Shown: positions 9,400 to 18,707, counted from the stretch's first letter. The stretch: DNA of 64,000 nt from JBNAGF01 sp049801055 (GCF_049801055.1 NZ_JBNAGF010000009.1:124001-188000); one strand, 5' to 3'. Notes: a model not told the origin generated them from the sequence alone. Translations and numbers: made by a program.

Positions 9400-9469
9400 A
9401 TGCGCGTTCGCGGCGTCTGGTTGGCCTTGGGAACGCTCGGCAAGGCGGACTAATCGCAGCCTTTGCAAT

Positions 9470-9559
9470 CTAGATTTTCAGAAACAACAACCAGACTAGA
9501 AACCCAATATAGAGAAACACCCCAAGATTCAGAACCGTATCAACAATCTGACCACTCAT
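9470..9559 (-). CDS. 29-aa hydrophobic membrane peptide coupled to the BCCT transporter
   Basis: The ATG at 9559 overlaps the TGA of the BCCT gene as ATGA, and GGAG lies 8 bases before it, inside the transporter's last codons. The peptide begins MSGQIVDTV, then runs through an almost unbroken hydrophobic stretch (LGVFLYIGFLVWLLFL) and ends KI. This is one transmembrane helix. By analogy with established small transporter subunits such as KdpF (Kdp ATPase) and MetS (NSS family), it may be an accessory subunit of the transporter. I know of no named BCCT partner of this kind, so that role is inference. It is too short for most gene finders. Confidence 0.6.
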   Translation of the reverse strand: MSGQIVDTVLNLGVFLYIGFLVWLLFLKI

Positions 9560-11040
9560 ACCTGTTTCTCCGATGTCAGAGCCCTTATCAGGCAGACGAC
9601 AAGAATTGGCACAATGAAAACGAATGCGATGGCCGACAGCGCGATGATGGATCGCACCAACGCGATTTCACCCACAAAGATCATTGCCAGTCCCAATCCT
9701 GCAAGAACGATGCCCCACATCATCCTGACCTTGGGAGGCGGGTTCTGATCTCCGCCCGAGCCAATCATGGCAAGCGTAAAGCCCGCGCTGACGACACTGG
9801 TGACCACAAACAAAAATGCCGCCAGTATTGTCGCTCCTTGCGCAATCCCGGCTAGCGGGAAATGCTGCAGCAAAGCAAATGTCGTGGCATCCAGACTCTG
9901 GGCATTAACTTCAAGCAGCTCTCCGTTCCCGCGGAACACATCAAAGAAACCAACTCCGCCGAACACACCAAACCAGAATACTGAAAACAGGGTCGGCGCG
10001 ACGATAACACCAATCAGGAATTCCCGGATGGTCCGACCTTTGGATATGCGGGCAATGAAAATGCCTACGAACGGCGACCAGGCCAGCCACCAGATCATGT
10101 AGTTCAGAGTCCATCCCTGAAACCAGTTTGCAATGTCCCGGTCAAAAAACTCTACGGTCGAGAACCCGGCAGGCAGAACATTGAAAAGATATCTGCCAAA
10201 TCCTGATACAGTCAAATTCATGATGTAGGAAGTCGGACCGAGAACGAGCAGATAGATCATCAGACCCAAGGCCAGCATCATCGCAAGGTTCGACAGTTTG
10301 GACATGCCCTCGCCAAGATCCTTCCGAAGCGGAATCATGAATGCAATGAACATTGCCACATAGATTACGGTTGTCAGGGCATTGGGGTCAGATACCCCAA
10401 TCAGTCCGGCCAAGCCCGTCTGAACCTGAAAGACCCCCATTGCGAACGAACCTGCCAGTCCAACCGCTATGGCGACGATCGAAACCAAGTCGAAAAGCCA
10501 GGCCATCGCATTTACCCAAAGACGATCGCCATAGATATCTCCAAGTGGAGCACTGAGAAGCAGCGACCGCCCTTTCCGAAACGCGAAATAAGCGATCACC
10601 AAGCCGACCAGACCGTAGATTGCCCAAGCGTGAAATCCCCAGTTCAGGTAAGTCACGAACAAGGCATGCGATGCGGCGGAAGGACCATCCATGTGCTGAT
10701 CCAACACCGCGTAATGAGTAAGAGGCTCTGCTGCTCCGTAAAACAGCAATCCGACCCCCATCCCCGCCGCAAACAGCATTGCAATCCAGGCAGGCGTCGA
10801 AAACTCCGGTTCGGATCCTTCCGGGCCAAGTCTGATATGGCCAAACTTTGACAGCGCCAGATAGATCGACAAGAACAGAAGCGCGCTGACCTCGAGCATG
10901 ATGAACCAACCACGACTGTCGAACTGGGCCGATACAATCCTATCCGCTAGATCACCAAACCCCTGAGGATCCCAAAGCCCCCAAAGCGCTATTCCAATGC
11001 TGAGAGCCAAAGCCACCACCGTCAGGAGGTTCAGTTTCAT
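9556..11040 (-). CDS. BCCT family (betaine/carnitine/choline) transporter
   Basis: A 494-aa inner-membrane secondary transporter with about 12 hydrophobic segments. Family signatures are clear: GMGVGLLFYGAAEP in the glycine-rich stretch and LNWGFHAWAIYGLVGL, plus the aromatic motif WTLNYMIWWLAWSPFVGIF that forms the betaine-binding box. It takes up quaternary amines such as glycine betaine, choline or related methylamines with Na+ or H+. GGAG lies 9 bases before the ATG. The gene follows the DMGDH-like oxidoreductase gene by 121 bp on the same strand, suggesting uptake of a methylated amine that is then oxidised. There is no long C-terminal osmosensing tail as in BetP, so a catabolic rather than osmotic role is likelier. 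Confidence 0.93.
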   Translation of the reverse strand: MKLNLLTVVALALSIGIALWGLWDPQGFGDLADRIVSAQFDSRGWFIMLEVSALLFLSIYLALSKFGHIRLGPEGSEPEFSTPAWIAMLFAAGMGVGLLFYGAAEPLTHYAVLDQHMDGPSAASHALFVTYLNWGFHAWAIYGLVGLVIAYFAFRKGRSLLLSAPLGDIYGDRLWVNAMAWLFDLVSIVAIAVGLAGSFAMGVFQVQTGLAGLIGVSDPNALTTVIYVAMFIAFMIPLRKDLGEGMSKLSNLAMMLALGLMIYLLVLGPTSYIMNLTVSGFGRYLFNVLPAGFSTVEFFDRDIANWFQGWTLNYMIWWLAWSPFVGIFIARISKGRTIREFLIGVIVAPTLFSVFWFGVFGGVGFFDVFRGNGELLEVNAQSLDATTFALLQHFPLAGIAQGATILAAFLFVVTSVVSAGFTLAMIGSGGDQNPPPKVRMMWGIVLAGLGLAMIFVGEIALVRSIIALSAIAFVFIVPILVVCLIRALTSEKQV

Positions 11041-11161
11041 GCCATTCCACTCCCAGACAAGTCATTGGTCGCCGGCCTACGTTGCCGACGCGCGCAACCC
11101 ACCAAAGTCTGCCGTCGAATTTGCCAGTCGCCAAGACAATCGACAGCAATCCAAATCATAA

Positions 11162-13597
11162 TTATCCCCGTATTCTCGAGTGATCCGGGTCATATGGGCA
11201 GGGGGCAATCACTCTTGCACTCACCGGTTCACCGCACAAGTTCAACTGCATGGAAGAACCGATTGCCGAAAACTCAGGGTCTACAAAGGCAAAAGCCAGG
11301 TTCTTTTGCACACGATGACCCCAAGCACCCGACGTGATTGTTCCCACCACCCGGCTATCGCACATCAGCGATGCCCCGGACGGGGCAGGGCCTCGGGTGG
11401 CGTCGATCTCCAAAGTCACCAATCCCTTTGCCCGCACACGAACAGCCCGTCCCAGCAGAGCGTCTTTCCCAATGAAGATTTCCTTTTCAAGGTTCACAAA
11501 CCGATCCAGTCCGGTCTCAAACGGATCAAATTCGGTCAACAAATCAGCTTTCCAGTGCAGAAACCCTTTTTCAAGCCGCATCGACTCAACAGCTCGGGCG
11601 CCGAAAAGCTGCATCCCGAACGGACGACCTGCATCCTGCAGTGCCAAATAAGCAGCATAAAGCGATGTATTTGGTACGTGGATTTCATAGGCCAGTTCCC
11701 CAGAGAAACTGACGCCCACAACGGTCGCTGGAGCGAAGCCGACAAAACACTCGCGAACGGAGAGCCAGGGGAATGCCTTAGCCGACCAGTCGCCTCGAGC
11801 GCAACTCGACAAGACCTTTCGGGCATTGGGGCCAGCCAGAACCAGAATGGTCTGCGCCTCGGTCAGGCTTTGGATCTGAACATCCTCGCCCGGCTCCACA
11901 TGCTGCTCTAGCCAGTCCCTGTCGTGGTATTCACTGGCGGCAGCCGAGCCATACCAAACCCGTTCCGGACCACGATCCGAAGCCGGCAGGTTGGCCACCG
12001 TTGCCTCGGACTTGATCATCCCAAAATGGTTCAAAAGATAGCCGAGACCTAGACGGCCCTCCCGTTTGCTCACAAAACCGCAGATTAGCCGGTCGAGAAA
12101 GCGATGGCGATCGCGTCCTGTGATCTCGATCCGGTTGAATCCGTTGACCTCGCACAGGCCGACATTCTCCTGAACATTTCGAACTTCGGCAGCCACGACG
12201 CTATGAGCCTCGTCAAAGTCAAACCCAAGTGTAAGTTGAAACGCCGGGTCCGGTTTGATGTAGTCCACCCGTTCCCAACCGTTGACCGTAGTAAAGGCAG
12301 CCCCCTGTGCAGCCAGTATCGGCGTCAGCACCGTGGTCTTTGCCAAACGCCCGGCAGATCTGTGTTCGTTCGGAAAATGAAATCGGAACTCGTTTTGGTA
12401 GTCCTCCACCGCCTTGAGAGCCGTCAGCTCTACATTGGCATGTCCGGTGAATCTGCGAGGATCCAGAACCCACGTGTCATAACAGGCCTCACCGTGCACG
12501 ATCTGTTGGGCCAGCAGCCAACCGTGGCCGCCCCCTTCTCCCAAACCGGCACGCAGGCCGATGATGCAGTACGCGTTTCGCTTGCCGGGGATCGGCCCAA
12601 CGAGCGGCAGTCCGTCGATGGTATAGGTGATCGGGCCATTGATAACGGTATGGACACCCACTTCGCGCAATGCCGGCAGGCGCTCAAAGGCACCTTCGAG
12701 AACATCCATCACCCGATCCAGATCATCGGGACACAGCGCGTTCACAAAGTTCGGATCAATCCCGTCCATCCCCCATGTCTTGCACGCCTGCTCGTAGAAA
12801 CCGACCAGCAGGCCATTCTTTTCCTGCCTGCAATAGAAGTCGGAGATCGGGCACCTGATCAGGGGCATCCGATACCCGGCCTCTTTGATCTGCGGGATTT
12901 CGTCAGTCAGAAAGTACTGATGTTCCATCGATGCCACCGGGTGTTGCACGCCCATCATCGCGCCGACTTCGTTGACGCGGTAGCCGCAAGCATTGACGAC
13001 AATATCACAGTCTAAATCGCCTTGATCGGTGTGCACGGTCCAAGTGTCGTCCCGGTGCTGGCTCAATCCGGTAACGGGCGTATTGCGATACACTTCGGCA
13101 CCCGCCTTCCGAGCGCGCCGAACCAGAGCCTGACACAATTGCGCCGGGTCGATATCCCCGTCCAGAGGATCCCATAGGCCTCCAAGCAGATCGCCGGTCG
13201 AGATCAGAGGGTGTCTTCTTGCACACTCCTCAGCATCAATCACTTCGAAATGCACATCCATGCCACGAGCCATCGAGGAAAAATGTCGGTAGCCCTGCAT
13301 CTGCGCCTCGGTATTGGCCAGACGGATGCCACCATCTCCGTGATGATAGTTGATCGGGAACTCAGGGTCTTCGGACAGCTCCTTGTAGAGCCGGATCGAA
13401 TGGGACTTGAGGCCTATCATGGTTTGACTGGTACCGAAATTCGTCACCTGTGCCGCCGAATGCCATGTCGTGCCGCTGGTCAGTTCATTCCGCTCGACAA
13501 GAACCACGTCCGTCCACCCTTCGCGGGTCAGATGGTAGAGCGTCGAACACCCGGCGATCCCACCTCCGATAACGACAACCTTGGTGCGGGACTTCAT
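11162..13597 (-). CDS. FAD-dependent GcvT-fused oxidoreductase (dimethylglycine/sarcosine dehydrogenase family)
   Basis: An 811-aa cytoplasmic protein with the two-part layout of dimethylglycine and sarcosine dehydrogenases. The N-terminal half is a DAO-type FAD domain with the dinucleotide motif VVIGGGIAGCSTLYHL at residues 8-23 and the TTWHSAAQ segment, whose His is at the place where DMGDH-family enzymes attach FAD covalently. The C-terminal half is a GcvT (aminomethyltransferase) domain that passes the one-carbon unit to tetrahydrofolate. The family demethylates N-methylated amines. The exact substrate cannot be read from the sequence. GGAG lies 9 bases before the ATG. Together with the downstream BCCT gene it looks like an uptake-and-demethylation unit. 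Confidence 0.9.
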   Translation of the reverse strand: MKSRTKVVVIGGGIAGCSTLYHLTREGWTDVVLVERNELTSGTTWHSAAQVTNFGTSQTMIGLKSHSIRLYKELSEDPEFPINYHHGDGGIRLANTEAQMQGYRHFSSMARGMDVHFEVIDAEECARRHPLISTGDLLGGLWDPLDGDIDPAQLCQALVRRARKAGAEVYRNTPVTGLSQHRDDTWTVHTDQGDLDCDIVVNACGYRVNEVGAMMGVQHPVASMEHQYFLTDEIPQIKEAGYRMPLIRCPISDFYCRQEKNGLLVGFYEQACKTWGMDGIDPNFVNALCPDDLDRVMDVLEGAFERLPALREVGVHTVINGPITYTIDGLPLVGPIPGKRNAYCIIGLRAGLGEGGGHGWLLAQQIVHGEACYDTWVLDPRRFTGHANVELTALKAVEDYQNEFRFHFPNEHRSAGRLAKTTVLTPILAAQGAAFTTVNGWERVDYIKPDPAFQLTLGFDFDEAHSVVAAEVRNVQENVGLCEVNGFNRIEITGRDRHRFLDRLICGFVSKREGRLGLGYLLNHFGMIKSEATVANLPASDRGPERVWYGSAAASEYHDRDWLEQHVEPGEDVQIQSLTEAQTILVLAGPNARKVLSSCARGDWSAKAFPWLSVRECFVGFAPATVVGVSFSGELAYEIHVPNTSLYAAYLALQDAGRPFGMQLFGARAVESMRLEKGFLHWKADLLTEFDPFETGLDRFVNLEKEIFIGKDALLGRAVRVRAKGLVTLEIDATRGPAPSGASLMCDSRVVGTITSGAWGHRVQKNLAFAFVDPEFSAIGSSMQLNLCGEPVSARVIAPCPYDPDHSRIRG

Positions 13598-13754
13598 GTG
13601 CAGGAACTCCGATCTCTTCGTTCGACACTAAAAACCCCAACCGATCGCCGTCAACGGCTTCGTTGAACCGAAACAGCGGGCGCGCTTGTGTCTGCATCCG
13701 CGCGGAATTAGTGTCCGCAAAAATACGGAGCCTCGGGTAACAGGATCAGAAAAA

Positions 13755-14474
13755 TTGCCAAAGTTTCTTGTCGCTGTGCTCCTTCTCGGGCTGTTCGCTG
13801 GCCCGCGATCTCTTCACGCCGGTTACGAAGAATGGCGATTTATACTGACACCGTATGTTTGGGCTCCGTCGGTGGATGCGACGCTCGATATCGGACCTAA
13901 TCCGCCTGTAAACGGATCAAAATCACTTCTGGACCTATTGGACGGAGCTTTCCTGATTCACGGAGAAGCCCGGCGGGGCCGATGGAGCATTCTTGGAGAA
14001 TACAATTATCTGAACCTGTCGGATCAATACGGCAACACCCCGTCTGGCGCGCTTTCAGAATGGCGACTGAAAGGAACGATGGTTTCCCTTGCAGCAGCAT
14101 ATTCGGTTCAGGACACCAGTGCATTTCGCCTCGAAGCCGTGGCGGGCCTACGAAGCTGGAACCTCGATTTGTCGACACGGGTATTAGGCCGGACGGCGGA
14201 ACAGAATGTGGACTGGATAGATCCGATGCTGGGATTGCGTGTCAACGCGCCTGTTACCGGGTCTGTCAATCTGGCAGGTTTCGTCAATGTCGGGGGGTTC
14301 GGAGTGGGCTCTCAGCTGCAATGGGAAGCATTGGCCAAGCTGGACTGGGCTCTGTCCCAGACAGTGAAGCTGTCAGCCGGGTATCGCCATCTCTACTTGG
14401 ACTTTTCAGAGCCCAACGATAACGTTGATTTGACATTAAGTGGCCCATTCGTTGCCCTTGGGTTCAGCTTTTGA
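13755..14474 (+). CDS. outer-membrane beta-barrel protein, unknown function
   Basis: The TTG at 13755 gives a good signal peptide (PKFLVAVLLLGLFAGPRSLHA) and has AGGA about 10 bases upstream; the open frame extends to 13686 without a better start. The mature protein has alternating amphipathic strands, begins with WRFILTPYVWAPSVDATLDI, as in a common family of small Gram-negative barrel proteins, and ends with Phe (VALGFSF), the usual C-terminal signal for BAM-mediated insertion. It lies divergent from the DMGDH-like gene and 71 bp before the ureohydrolase gene, so it may share a promoter with the latter. The function is unknown. Confidence 0.75.
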   Translation: MPKFLVAVLLLGLFAGPRSLHAGYEEWRFILTPYVWAPSVDATLDIGPNPPVNGSKSLLDLLDGAFLIHGEARRGRWSILGEYNYLNLSDQYGNTPSGALSEWRLKGTMVSLAAAYSVQDTSAFRLEAVAGLRSWNLDLSTRVLGRTAEQNVDWIDPMLGLRVNAPVTGSVNLAGFVNVGGFGVGSQLQWEALAKLDWALSQTVKLSAGYRHLYLDFSEPNDNVDLTLSGPFVALGFSF

Positions 14475-14545
14475 ACCTTTTCGGCATGCGCTCCGGATGA
14501 CACGGGCAGGGCATGCCCTGAATATGCGAAGATTTGGAGGATTAC

Positions 14546-15511
14546 ATGTCAGGACACGGGTACGAATCAGGCAGGTTAAACTTGCCGTTTGTCGGGATTT
14601 CGACGTTTGGCAAAAAGGAGTACGTGTCCGATTGGGATAACATCGACGCGGATGTCGCAATTCTCGGCGCGCCTTTCGATTTCGGATGCCAGTTCCGACC
14701 GGGGGCCCGCTTTGGCCCGCGCGCAGTTCGCGAAGCGTCGACACTGTTCAGTTTCGGTCACGCTGGCGCCTATGACCACGAGGATGATACGACCTATCTT
14801 GGTGAGGATGTTCGGATTGTCGATATCGGAGACGCCGACATCATTCATACCAAGACAGATGAGAGCCATGCCAATATCAAACTGGGCGTCGAGAAAATCC
14901 TATCTTCCGGTGCCTTGCCAGTAGTGATCGGGGGCGATCATTCGATAAACATTCCATGCATCGATGCGTTCGAAGCGGACTGCGCAAGAAACGGACCGAT
15001 CCATATCGTTCAGATTGATGCCCATCTTGATTTCGTCGACGTTCGCCACGGCGTGACACAAGGCCATGGCAATCCAATGCGAAGAGCTATCGAAAAGGGT
15101 TATGTCTCTGGCATGACCCAATTGGGAATTCGCAATGTTTCGTCCACGACAAGGGAAGGCTACGAAGACGCGCGGTCCCGCGGCACCGACATCCTTTCGG
15201 TAAGGCAGGTCCGCAAACTCGGGCCCGAGGAGGTCCTGAAGCGCATTCCGGAAAAGGCGCGCTATTATGTGACCATCGATATCGACGGGTTCTGTCCATC
15301 GATTGCGCCGGGAACGGGAACGCCAAGCCATGGCGGATTTCTGTATTATGAAGTTCTCGAAATTCTTCAGGGACTGAGCGAGCAGGGTGATGTTGTGGGT
15401 ATGGATCTTGTCGAAGTGGCCCCGGCGTATGATCCGACTGAAAGCACCCAGATTTTGGCAGCACAGTTGCTGCTGAATTTCGTCGGCTTCATCTTTCACA
15501 ACCGGAAGTAA
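14546..15511 (+). CDS. agmatinase/arginase-superfamily ureohydrolase
   Basis: A 321-aa Mn2+-dependent enzyme that hydrolyses a guanidino compound to urea and an amine. Start choice: GGAGG sits 5 bases before the ATG at 14546. Metal-site motifs are in order: GGDHS, then DAHLDF followed by GHGNPMR, then DIDGFCPS. The last normally reads DIDGLDP; here the second Asp is kept but the following residue before Pro is Cys, outside the strict metal ligands. The fold and motif FRPGARFGPRAVR match agmatinase and guanidinobutyrase/guanidinopropionase. The exact substrate is unknown. Neighbouring methylamine and amino-acid catabolism genes fit use of a guanidino compound as nitrogen source. Confidence 0.88.
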   Translation: MSGHGYESGRLNLPFVGISTFGKKEYVSDWDNIDADVAILGAPFDFGCQFRPGARFGPRAVREASTLFSFGHAGAYDHEDDTTYLGEDVRIVDIGDADIIHTKTDESHANIKLGVEKILSSGALPVVIGGDHSINIPCIDAFEADCARNGPIHIVQIDAHLDFVDVRHGVTQGHGNPMRRAIEKGYVSGMTQLGIRNVSSTTREGYEDARSRGTDILSVRQVRKLGPEEVLKRIPEKARYYVTIDIDGFCPSIAPGTGTPSHGGFLYYEVLEILQGLSEQGDVVGMDLVEVAPAYDPTESTQILAAQLLLNFVGFIFHNRK

Positions 15512-15527
15512 GCACTGAAACAGACCC

Positions 15528-15560
15528 AGAGCGCCGCGTGACTATCGCACGCGGCGCTCT
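15528..15560. terminator. 13-bp perfect hairpin, bidirectional terminator candidate
   Basis: AGAGCGCCGCGTG (15528-15540) is exactly complementary to CACGCGGCGCTCT (15548-15560) with a 7-nt loop. It starts 17 bases after the ureohydrolase stop and lies between it and the convergent racemase-like gene. AGATTTGT follows the stem on the plus strand. Confidence 0.8.
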
Positions 15561-15631
15561 AGATTTGTGACTTTGAAAGAACCTAACCCAGGAAAGGTTC
15601 CAACCGCTCACTCTTCGCGGTTACGATCTTT

Positions 15632-16375
15632 CTACGCCAGATCGGCAAATAGACGGCCGGGGCCTCTCATATCTGCTCCAAAATTGGACAACTGACCCAG
15701 ATGCCATGCCAAAACCTGATTGCTCGACAGCACCGGCTTTCCTGTTCGCGCCTCGATTTCCTCAATCACGTCCAGGGTACGGAGATTGGTGCATGACAGA
15801 AACACCGCGTCGCAATCCGTTGCCCGCTCCATTTCGATGGCAGCTCTGGTAATGGACGCGTCGGAAATGCGAACCACGCGCTCTTCGGTTGGCTCATCAA
15901 AGCTGGCGACGGTTTCTACTCCTATCCCGTTCTCGGTCAGAACAGAGCAGAGCTTGTCTGAAACCCGCGCGGTGTAAGGGCTCAGCATAGCAATGCGGGA
16001 CGCGTTCAGATGCCGACAGGCCGCGAGCAGAGCCGAAACAGGCTCGGTGACCGCAGGTGTCTCTATTCCGGCCTGAATGAGCTCTGAAATCCGTTCGGAT
16101 CCAATCTGCGCCGAGGCTGACGTGCACCCATATCCCACCGCCGAAAGCTTCGCCCCTCCCGGCAAGAGAGCGGCCGCCTGCGTCAGTAATGGCTCCATCG
16201 CGCGCAGCGTCTCGGGGGAAACTTCAGCTGCAGAAGGAATCCGCGAAACCAGAATTTCGACTTTGGCCGGCAGAAGGGCCCGCATGTCCGGTTCAAGTGA
16301 TTCATCTGATTGCAATACGACCAACCCGATCTGCTTGGGCCGTTTCGCGGAAAGCTCATAGTCGAAATGCATCAC
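15632..16375 (-). CDS. Asp/Glu racemase - maleate isomerase superfamily protein (EutA-like)
   Basis: About 247 aa. Two cysteine motifs of the Asp/Glu racemase, maleate cis-trans isomerase and arylmalonate decarboxylase superfamily are present: VGYGCTSASAQ in the first half and FLSCTNLRTLD in the second, giving the two facing catalytic Cys. The start may be the GTG at 16375 (GTGA overlap with the upstream stop) or the adjacent ATG at 16372. It is the last gene of a five-gene operon. EutA of ectoine clusters belongs to this superfamily, which is why I mention it, but maleate isomerase or another racemase is as likely from sequence alone. Confidence 0.8.
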   Translation of the reverse strand: MMHFDYELSAKRPKQIGLVVLQSDESLEPDMRALLPAKVEILVSRIPSAAEVSPETLRAMEPLLTQAAALLPGGAKLSAVGYGCTSASAQIGSERISELIQAGIETPAVTEPVSALLAACRHLNASRIAMLSPYTARVSDKLCSVLTENGIGVETVASFDEPTEERVVRISDASITRAAIEMERATDCDAVFLSCTNLRTLDVIEEIEARTGKPVLSSNQVLAWHLGQLSNFGADMRGPGRLFADLA

Positions 16376-17532
16376 AGCACCCTGATTTGATGGCCCTGTC
16401 TTTCTGACAGGTATTCTGCCCCGGTTTCACGGATCACGACGTTCTCTTCGTGAACCAGAATCCTGTCCTTGCGAACAGCTACGGTGGGCTCCAGTGTCAG
16501 CACCATACCCGGTTCCAGAATGGTGTGGTCTTTGGCGATGATCGAAGGCCATTCGGTCAACTGCATACCCAACCCATGCCCGAGGCGACCAGCCCCGCCG
16601 CCTTTGGTATCAGGGTTGCAGACCGCGTTCATCGCGTGAAAGACATCTGCAATGGTGGCACCGGGACGGGCGACCTCAAAACCCGCTTGGGTCGCATCAA
16701 TTAGCCGCTCATGCGCATAGCGAACCTGTTCGGTCGGCCCGGACAGGGCAAAATTTCGGTCAAAGTCACAGAAATATCCATCCCAGACCAATCCAGTATC
16801 CAACATCAGAACGGCGCCATTGGCGAGCGGGGTGTCATCCGCAGGCGAAATGACATCGTCATACCCCCCCTGACCTGCGGCTCCGGCGAGATATGGAACC
16901 CAATCCGCGCCTTCGTGAAGGCAAATCGCCTGAAACGCCCGGAAGACATCCGATAATGGAACACCCAACGCAGCGATTTCCGGAACGCGGTCAAAGGCGC
17001 GATTTGCGATCCTCGCGGCAGCTGCAGTCTTGGCGATTTCCGCCTCTGATTTTACCATGCGCAGTCGCCGGGTAATGGTTGAATCGCCTTGCATCAGTCG
17101 CGGGTTCAAACACGCCTCCAATGCCCGCAATCCGCCGAGCGGCATACGGACATGGCTCTCCATCTGATCGGCAAGGCCTATCCGCCCATCTTTCGGTGTC
17201 ACTTCTTTCAAGGTTTCGGCCAGCAACCCGATCCCGTCATCTTGGTAATCGGGAGATTGCCACGTTCGAATGTCACTAACCCAAGTCTGCTCCATCAGAT
17301 GCGCACCAATAGAGGGAATGACAGCAATGGGCTTTCCCACGGATGGCAGCACGACAAACCAAGGTCGGGTCGGGCTTTCCCAGAAACGGGTGAGAAATCC
17401 GGTGTAGTATCGGATTTCCGGTTCGGTCGTCAGCAACAGCGCCGAAAGCCCTTCCTGCGCCATCAATGCCTGTGCCGCGCGCGTCCGTTCCGCGAATTCC
17501 TGATCCGGGAACCCGCGCCTCGGAACGCTCAC
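16372..17532 (-). CDS. M24 family metallohydrolase (Xaa-Pro peptidase / creatinase-like)
   Basis: A 386-aa pita-bread enzyme. The N-terminal creatinase-type domain (YYTGFLTRFWESPTRPWFV) is followed by the M24 catalytic domain. All five metal ligands can be placed: Asp in LMLDTGLVWDG, Asp in FCDFDRNF, His in GHGLGMQLTEW, Glu in TLEPT and Glu in HEENVV. It hydrolyses a C-N bond of a peptide or amidine-like substrate. It starts with GTG in a GTGA overlap with the PLP gene and overlaps the racemase-like gene, so all three are coupled. Ectoine hydrolase DoeA/EutD is an M24 enzyme found in a similar gene set, but this N-terminal domain does not match DoeA as I remember it, so I leave the substrate open. 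Confidence 0.85.
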   Translation of the reverse strand: MSVPRRGFPDQEFAERTRAAQALMAQEGLSALLLTTEPEIRYYTGFLTRFWESPTRPWFVVLPSVGKPIAVIPSIGAHLMEQTWVSDIRTWQSPDYQDDGIGLLAETLKEVTPKDGRIGLADQMESHVRMPLGGLRALEACLNPRLMQGDSTITRRLRMVKSEAEIAKTAAAARIANRAFDRVPEIAALGVPLSDVFRAFQAICLHEGADWVPYLAGAAGQGGYDDVISPADDTPLANGAVLMLDTGLVWDGYFCDFDRNFALSGPTEQVRYAHERLIDATQAGFEVARPGATIADVFHAMNAVCNPDTKGGGAGRLGHGLGMQLTEWPSIIAKDHTILEPGMVLTLEPTVAVRKDRILVHEENVVIRETGAEYLSERQGHQIRVL

Positions 17533-18575
17533 CCTGTTGCTCCTTCACTCAGGATCACAAAGACCCTTGAGCTGTCCGACAATCCGATCGCATCTGGATC
17601 GTCACCTGAGGCTAACAGACCGGAAAGCCCCGCCGCGCCTGACGGGGTGGTGGGCAACCCATGTTCATGGCACAGGACACTGCCGCGTTTGCCTTCTTCT
17701 TCGCTGATCAGCATGAAATCATCTGCGTCTCGCGCCAGACCTTTCAGGGCGATTAATGACGGTTCCTTGCAATCCAGCCGACCCATTGCCGAGCTCGGCC
17801 CTTCGGTCACGGTCGGGGTTCCGGCTGCAATCGACGCGTAGAGCGCCGGCGCCGCAGACGGTTCCACAACGATGATACGCGGCGCGCTGCCCCATGCCTT
17901 GCGCGCATAGGCCGCGCAAGCGCCAGCCAGCCCGCCGACCCCCGCCTGAAGAAAGATATGCGTTGGTGGTTCGGGCATCTGTTCTACCGCCTCTTGCATC
18001 ATGACAAGGTATCCCTGCATCAACCTGTGTGGACGGTCATAGTATCCCGGCCAGGAACTGTCCGAGAGAAGAACCCAGCCTTTGCTTCGCGCCGCCGCAG
18101 CCGCCGCAGCCATGCTTTCTTCGTAAATCTCTCCCTGCCGGCGCACTTCAGCCCCCAGTGATCGGAGGCGATCGGCAAATGCTTCGGGCACGGTGTCGGC
18201 CAGATAGATCACAGCCTGCGCCCCGAAAGCATCGGCCCCGGCCGCAACAGATAACCCGTGGTTTCCGGCGCTCGCCGTTACATATGTCTGGCCGGCGGCA
18301 CGACCTTCTTCGGCATCGCAGGCAATCACATAGGCGGCTCCCAGCGCCTTGAAACTCCCCAATCCCATACGGCCGCGTTCGTCCTTAACAAAGACCCGGC
18401 CAACGCCAGCCAACGCCGCCAGTGAGGGCTGTTCGATCATCGGTGTTTCCGATGCAGCGGGGCAACGTTTCAACAACTCCGAAGGATGATCGGCATTCAC
18501 ACTGGGCTCAGGCGTGTCGGCAAGGGCCGCCACGAGAGCAGCAGATTGCCCGGTCGGGTTGTGCAGAATTTCCAT
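17529..18575 (-). CDS. PLP-dependent diaminopropionate ammonia-lyase-like / threonine-synthase-fold enzyme
   Basis: A 348-aa fold-type II PLP enzyme. The PLP lysine is in GRMGLGSFKALGAAY, close to the pattern of diaminopropionate ammonia-lyase; the phosphate/cofactor motif ASAGNHGLSVA and a glycine-rich loop QAGVGGLAGA follow, then PTTPSGAAGL. It should carry out beta-elimination of ammonia from an amino acid such as 2,3-diaminopropionate, serine or threonine derivatives. It is about 50 residues shorter than YgeX-type enzymes. It is coupled to the M24 gene by a GTGA overlap and lies 132 bp after the aquaporin gene, a gap in which I see no gene. EutB of ectoine clusters is another fold-type II enzyme at an equivalent place. 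Confidence 0.85.
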   Translation of the reverse strand: MEILHNPTGQSAALVAALADTPEPSVNADHPSELLKRCPAASETPMIEQPSLAALAGVGRVFVKDERGRMGLGSFKALGAAYVIACDAEEGRAAGQTYVTASAGNHGLSVAAGADAFGAQAVIYLADTVPEAFADRLRSLGAEVRRQGEIYEESMAAAAAAARSKGWVLLSDSSWPGYYDRPHRLMQGYLVMMQEAVEQMPEPPTHIFLQAGVGGLAGACAAYARKAWGSAPRIIVVEPSAAPALYASIAAGTPTVTEGPSSAMGRLDCKEPSLIALKGLARDADDFMLISEEEGKRGSVLCHEHGLPTTPSGAAGLSGLLASGDDPDAIGLSDSSRVFVILSEGATG

Positions 18576-18707
18576 GTCGCCCTCAGCCTTTGTCAGAGCG
18601 CAAGCCTACCCGTCATCCCGCGTTTTTGACAAACATCTTTTGGGCAGGCGAGCCCAGACTTTGTTTGGACCAACAATACCCTGATTTCCCGATCTGACCG
18701 GGAAACC

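Noticed and set aside
9463..9855. 130-aa plus-strand frame over the BCCT 3' end
   Set aside because: Overlaps the transporter and the 29-aa peptide on the other strand and is very polar without domain features.
13598..13754. Possible glycine-type riboswitch before the GcvT-fused oxidoreductase
   Set aside because: The leader is short and I could not find the conserved paired-aptamer pattern.
16372..17532. Naming the M24 gene as DMSP lyase DddP or ectoine hydrolase DoeA
   Set aside because: The metal ligands fit the whole M24 family, but the N-terminal region matches neither enzyme as I remember them.
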